Shown here: piece after piece, positions 43,201 to 45,740 of the stretch
Layout of the letters: every line of letters starts with the position of its first letter
Numbering within the stretch: position 1 is the stretch's first letter
From: Vreelandella subglaciescola
GTDB taxonomy: Bacteria; Pseudomonadota; Gammaproteobacteria; Pseudomonadales; Halomonadaceae
Direction: 5' to 3'
Length of the DNA: 45,740 nucleotides
NCBI GenBank assembly: GCA_030454225.1
Contig: JAKDRW010000012.1
Coordinates: 1 to 45,740 of the forward strand
Position numbers and translations under genes: made by a program
The notes under the pieces: generated by a model
Told to the model about the DNA's origin: nothing
Database searches by the model: none
The model's input: the letters and a program-made list of their open reading frames with translations, nothing else

Positions 43201-43954
43201 GGTGAGCTATGCAATTGGCTGTATGATGGGTCGCTACTCGTTGGAAAAGTCCGGCTTAATTCTCGCGAGCCAAGGCGAAACCATCCAAGACTATCTTGCA
43301 CAGATCCCTGCGCCTAGCTTCGCGCCGGACGACAACGCCATCATTCCGCTCACCGATCAGGAGTGGTTCCCCGACGACGCCACCAACCGCTTCCGCGACT
43401 TCGTCCGCGTGGTGTGGGGCGAAGAGCACCTGCAGGAAAACCTCGACTTCGTCGCCGAAAGCCTCTGCCTGCACGCCATCAGGCCTAAAAAAGGGGAAAG
43501 CGCGCAGGACACCATCCGCCGCTACCTGAGCACCCAGTTCTTCAAGGATCACCTGCGCACCTACAAAAAGCGCCCGATTTACTGGCTGTTCAGCTCCGGC
43601 AAGCAGAAAGCCTTCGAGTGCCTGGTGTACCTGCACCGCTACGATGAAAGCACCCTGGCGCAGATGCGTACCGACTACGTCATCCCACTCATCGACCGCC
43701 TCGCCGGCCACGCCGAACGGCTAGAGCAAGACAAAGACACCAGCGCCTCCGCCGCCGAAGCCAAGCGCATCGAGAAAGAGCTGAGCAAACTCTACAAACA
43801 GCAAACCGAACTCAACGCCTTCGACGAAAAACTGCGCCACTACGCCGACCAGCGCATCTCGCTGGATCTGGATGACGGTGTGAAGGTCAACTACGGCAAG
43901 TTTGGCGACCTGCTGGCCGAGGTGAAGAACGTCACGGGAGTTAAACCGACATGA
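40280..43954 (+). CDS. pglX: PglX, BREX adenine-specific DNA methyltransferase
   Basis: A 1224-residue N6-adenine methyltransferase that marks host DNA at a non-palindromic site so BREX spares it. AdoMet-binding motif DPAMGSGHIL lies near residues 313-322 and the catalytic NPPYMGG near 516-522. The C-terminal portion, about residues 665-990 (nt 42270-43250), is clearly poorer in GC than the rest and is where the target-recognition region is expected. It looks like a swapped segment. The last 230 residues return to GC-rich, family-typical sequence ending in a coiled coil. It starts in an ATGA overlap with the phosphatase and ends in one with the AAA gene. Confidence 0.95.
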   Translation: MNTANIKKYAPRARVGFIDAMARQAARYGITPGTQGEGHVAPAEVRGDVLIITLPDGQTHSHPRAVQGPREQLARRVEQQGFAQAIDQAAYSWFNRLCAIRFMELKGYLDHGRRVLSHPEREGGLELLDDCLEVDLPGLDAARVRELKLDGTQDETLYRELLLAQCHALHTAMPFLFEPLDDASELLLPDNLTKTDSLIRELVEAIPEQDWQDVEVIGWLYQFYISEKKDQVIGKVVKSEDIPAATQLFTPNWIVQYLVQNSIGRQWLQTYPDSPLKGEMPYYIEPAEQEPEVQAQLDAITPASIDPEAIKVLDPAMGSGHILVEAYNVLKAIYTERGYRSRDIPKLILENNLFGLDIDDRAAQLAGFTLMMKAREDDRRIFSRMGDSSDNKARLNVLALQSTQHLNANELWNNLNLTGDWHQGQSQSLFESEQAELSSNDSTYKAIVDLIERFAEAKTFGSLIEVPNSFEAPLKTLLGELTELADGGDTMQKTAAKQLLPIVQQAWLLAQRYDAVVANPPYMGGKYQTPAVKKYLKDAYKGYEKDLFSAFIVRNLAFAKDHGQLGFMTPFVWMFISSYEQLRKRLIDEEVITSLVQLEYSGFDGATVPICTFTLSKGHIASYTGSYIRLSDFRGAVNQGPKTLEAIQNRDCGWFYTAKPDDFEKIPGAPITYWAEKKSIALFENISLGGKFEIREGLGTRDDDLFLRRHWEVSVSKVRLEKGDEKWVKTDKAGSFRKWYGNGEFVMNWEDDGYAIKNHRNPDGSLKSRPQNTQFFFKEAISWNKVGSGITSFRWRDDTSAFNDAAPSIFGEDLHVAHAMLCSKLFTYLLSLQGGTLNVTTGIIKGLPALFIRENKEYAKEAVVISKSDWDDYECSLYFTENPLVKNNHGGGALLKEAFCKFLKISQERTSSLKKIEEKNNESFINAYSLQDSLDPDVPMEEITLTCNPYYRYGKSRSEKELLTFVQSDTTEELVSYAIGCMMGRYSLEKSGLILASQGETIQDYLAQIPAPSFAPDDNAIIPLTDQEWFPDDATNRFRDFVRVVWGEEHLQENLDFVAESLCLHAIRPKKGESAQDTIRRYLSTQFFKDHLRTYKKRPIYWLFSSGKQKAFECLVYLHRYDESTLAQMRTDYVIPLIDRLAGHAERLEQDKDTSASAAEAKRIEKELSKLYKQQTELNAFDEKLRHYADQRISLDLDDGVKVNYGKFGDLLAEVKNVTGVKPT

Positions 43955-45126
43955 TAAAAAGCCTCTATATCGATAATTTCAAGTCGCTGGTGAACTTTAA
44001 GCTGGAGCTGACGGCGTTCACCTGCCTGGTAGGGCTCAACGGTGCGGGCAAGTCGACGGTGCTGCAAGCGCTGGATTTTATCTCCCAGCAGATGCGTGGC
44101 GATATAGACGACTGGCTGGCTCAACGCCAGTGGCAGCCGGGGGACATAGGCTCCCGGCTTACCGCCAAGAAAAATATCGATATTACGCTTGAGCTGCAAA
44201 GCCAGGAACACGGCCTGATTGAATGGACGGCCAGCTTTAACCGACAGTCATTGCGCTGCACAGCGGAAGAGGTGTGGTGTAATAGTTTAAGAATTTTGAA
44301 AGTTGAGGATGGTGAGTTTTTCATCAATAAAACTAAAAAAGAGGGTGTGCGCCTGGAAAAGAACACCATCATGTTTGACTACCAGGGATCGATTCTTTCC
44401 CAGCTGAAGTATGAGCAGCTGGCACCCGGGCTGCAGGCGCTCAAGGCATCGCTTGTCAATATCCGCTCGCTGGATCTGCTTTCGCCGGAGCACCTGCGCC
44501 AGCGCACACGGGATTCTGCCGGCCACCTGGGGCTGGGTGGGCAAAAGCTGTCGGCTTTTTTACACGAGCAGGGCAGCGATACCCGCCAGCATCTGCTGAC
44601 ACGGCTGCAAGCCGTTTATCCGCAACTGGCCAGCATCGATATCCGCTCGCTGCGCTCGGGCTGGAAACACCTGGATATTACCGAGCAATTTGCGCAAAAA
44701 GCCCTGAAAACGCCGGCGCGCCACGTTAACGATGGCTTGCTGCGCCTGCTCGCCGTGCTGTCTCAGCTGGTATCCGACGAGCAGTTTTTGCTGTTCGATG
44801 AAATTGAAAACGGCATCAACCCGGAGCTGGTCGAGTTTCTGGTGGATGCGCTGGTTGAAAGTGAGCATCAGGTCATGGTGACCACGCATAGCCCGGTGAT
44901 TCTCAACTATTTGGCAGATGATGTCGCCAAGCAGGGCGTGGTCTACCTGTATAAAAATGCCCAAGGGGCCACGCAGGCCATTCGGCTGTTCGATATACCG
45001 TCGCTGGCGGAAAAACTGCATTTTATGGGCCCCGGCGAAGCGTTTATTGATACTCACCTGACCGAGCTGGAAAGCGAGATTCAGGCAATGGATCAGCAGG
45101 AGGGCACGGATGCATCTGCTCTTTAG
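43951..45126 (+). CDS. AAA15/21-type (SMC-like) ATPase, possible PARIS AriA-like defence protein
   Basis: A 391-residue ABC-type ATPase with Walker A GLNGAGKST at residues 28-36, Walker B FLLFDEIENG (Asp283-Glu284) and the switch VTTHSP near 311. The start IKSLYIDNFKSLVNF is typical of RecF/OLD-like AAA15/21 proteins. It overlaps pglX by four bases and the next gene by 17. ATPases of this type pair with TOPRIM nucleases in OLD, RloAB and PARIS-like systems. In some Salmonella BREX loci an ariA-ariB pair lies at this same position after pglX. Membership of PARIS itself is not proven here. Confidence 0.82.
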   Translation: MIKSLYIDNFKSLVNFKLELTAFTCLVGLNGAGKSTVLQALDFISQQMRGDIDDWLAQRQWQPGDIGSRLTAKKNIDITLELQSQEHGLIEWTASFNRQSLRCTAEEVWCNSLRILKVEDGEFFINKTKKEGVRLEKNTIMFDYQGSILSQLKYEQLAPGLQALKASLVNIRSLDLLSPEHLRQRTRDSAGHLGLGGQKLSAFLHEQGSDTRQHLLTRLQAVYPQLASIDIRSLRSGWKHLDITEQFAQKALKTPARHVNDGLLRLLAVLSQLVSDEQFLLFDEIENGINPELVEFLVDALVESEHQVMVTTHSPVILNYLADDVAKQGVVYLYKNAQGATQAIRLFDIPSLAEKLHFMGPGEAFIDTHLTELESEIQAMDQQEGTDASAL

Positions 45127-45740
45127 CGGTGAAGGCCCAAGCGATATTGGCGTGTGCTATCCGGCCGCTGCATACTGCGATGCAGAAACCTTCAAGCCGG
45201 GCCCTATGGCATGGCTGGTAGACCAATGGGTGGAGCGCTGCCAGGGGTACGATTTTTCCTGTCTGGAAAACGGACTGGTACGTTATGTCGCCAAGCAGCA
45301 TCTGGTTCGTTACAAGTCTACGTCTGCCGGTAAGACCATGCGTCTGCGCGGCAAGAAAACCCCTGGTGAGACCGCCTACTACTTTTACAACGCCAGGGCG
45401 TTGGCAAAATGTGCGGTGGCACTGGCTGACGACGTCAACGATCGGGTAGTTGCCGTGCTTTTTCGCGATGCCGACGGTATTTCATCCGCCGATCGTGGGG
45501 AGTGGCAGGCCAAATACGACTCCATGCTGGCAGGCTTTGCGGCGGAGGGCTTTGACGATGGCGTGGCTATGCTTCCCAAGCCGAAATCTGAAGCCTGGCT
45601 GCTGTGCGCGCTAAAGCCGCAGGCACCGTACCAACACTGCGCCAGGCTGGAAGATGCATCGGGCAATGACAGAAGCCCCAACTCGCTGAAAAACCAGCTG
45701 AGCCAGGCACTGAACGGAAAAACCTCCGCCGATGAGCTAG
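45110..45740 (+). CDS. TOPRIM-like (DUF4276-type) protein, 3' end outside window
   Basis: Open from the ATG at 45110 to the window edge, at least 210 codons. It overlaps the ATPase gene by 17 bp. An early acidic motif SGEGPSDIG (Glu8) and a later VVAVLFRDADG (Asp120, Asp122) match the TOPRIM pattern of a glutamate followed by DxD, and LPKPKSEAWLLCAL resembles the conserved tail block of DUF4276/RloB-like proteins. The likely role is the nuclease or effector partner of the ATPase. The family is inferred from three short motifs, so a different acidic fold is possible. Confidence 0.72.
   Translation, partial: MHLLFSGEGPSDIGVCYPAAAYCDAETFKPGPMAWLVDQWVERCQGYDFSCLENGLVRYVAKQHLVRYKSTSAGKTMRLRGKKTPGETAYYFYNARALAKCAVALADDVNDRVVAVLFRDADGISSADRGEWQAKYDSMLAGFAAEGFDDGVAMLPKPKSEAWLLCALKPQAPYQHCARLEDASGNDRSPNSLKNQLSQALNGKTSADEL

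Noticed and set aside
42270..43250. Separate gene inserted in pglX
   Set aside because: The frame is continuous through the low-GC part and the family length of about 1200 residues needs it.

Overview
The window comes from a high-GC gammaproteobacterium, most likely Halomonas or a close relative. This rests on overall gene families and codon use, not on a marker gene: cyanophycin genes, an extended srfABC operon, nos genes and an umuDC pair with an E. coli-type LexA box. No rRNA, tRNA or CRISPR array was found.

Layout. (1) 1-4670, + strand: a cyanophycin module of cphB (5' end outside the window), cphA and iadA, which makes the Asp-Arg polymer, cuts it to beta-Asp-Arg and splits the dipeptide. 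(2) 4719-5352: a roughly 50-residue C-terminal relic of a heme d1-type nir protein (NirN/NirF-like), then a small conserved hypothetical gene. (3) 5583-21288, - strand: an 11-gene, tightly packed operon of srfA, srfB, srfC, a membrane-anchored repeat protein, a secreted vWA protein, an FtsX-type ABC transporter, a secreted SUMF1-fold protein, two coiled-coil lipoproteins and a membrane protein. It looks like one envelope-spanning machine of unknown function. (4) 21594-24536, - strand: the distal half of a nos operon (nosD fragment, nosF, nosY, nosL). The nosD fragment is fused to a truncated IS30 element, and nosR, nosZ and the start of nosD are absent from the window. (5) About 25457-27207: a low-GC stretch without convincing genes, holding a 94-bp tandem repeat bounded by inverted repeats and several hairpins. 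(6) 27208-30681: wreckage of a defence region. It holds the tail of an unrecognised, possibly EVE/PUA-like gene, a truncated IS3-type element, an hsdR pseudogene with at least three lesions, and a YgjP-type metallohydrolase gene that seems to lack its WGSC segment. (7) 30805-32560, - strand: LexA-controlled umuDC, with umuC frameshifted near its end. (8) 33035-45740, + strand: a type 1 BREX phage-defence locus, brxA-brxB-brxC-[wHTH, nucleotidyltransferase, PP2C-like phosphatase]-pglX-[AAA ATPase, TOPRIM-like protein, cut by the window end]. pglZ and brxL would be expected beyond the end.

Two parts look least described. The first is the srfABC-vWA-ABC-SUMF1-lipoprotein operon, whose SrfB carries actin/Hsp70-type motifs and SrfC GTPase-type motifs. 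The second is the BREX locus, which carries two accessory cassettes at its brxC/pglX and post-pglX junctions, one of them containing a PP2C-like phosphatase without a kinase. The rest records gene decay: denitrification relics lie on both sides of the srf operon, and a dead type I restriction system sits next to an apparently intact BREX.
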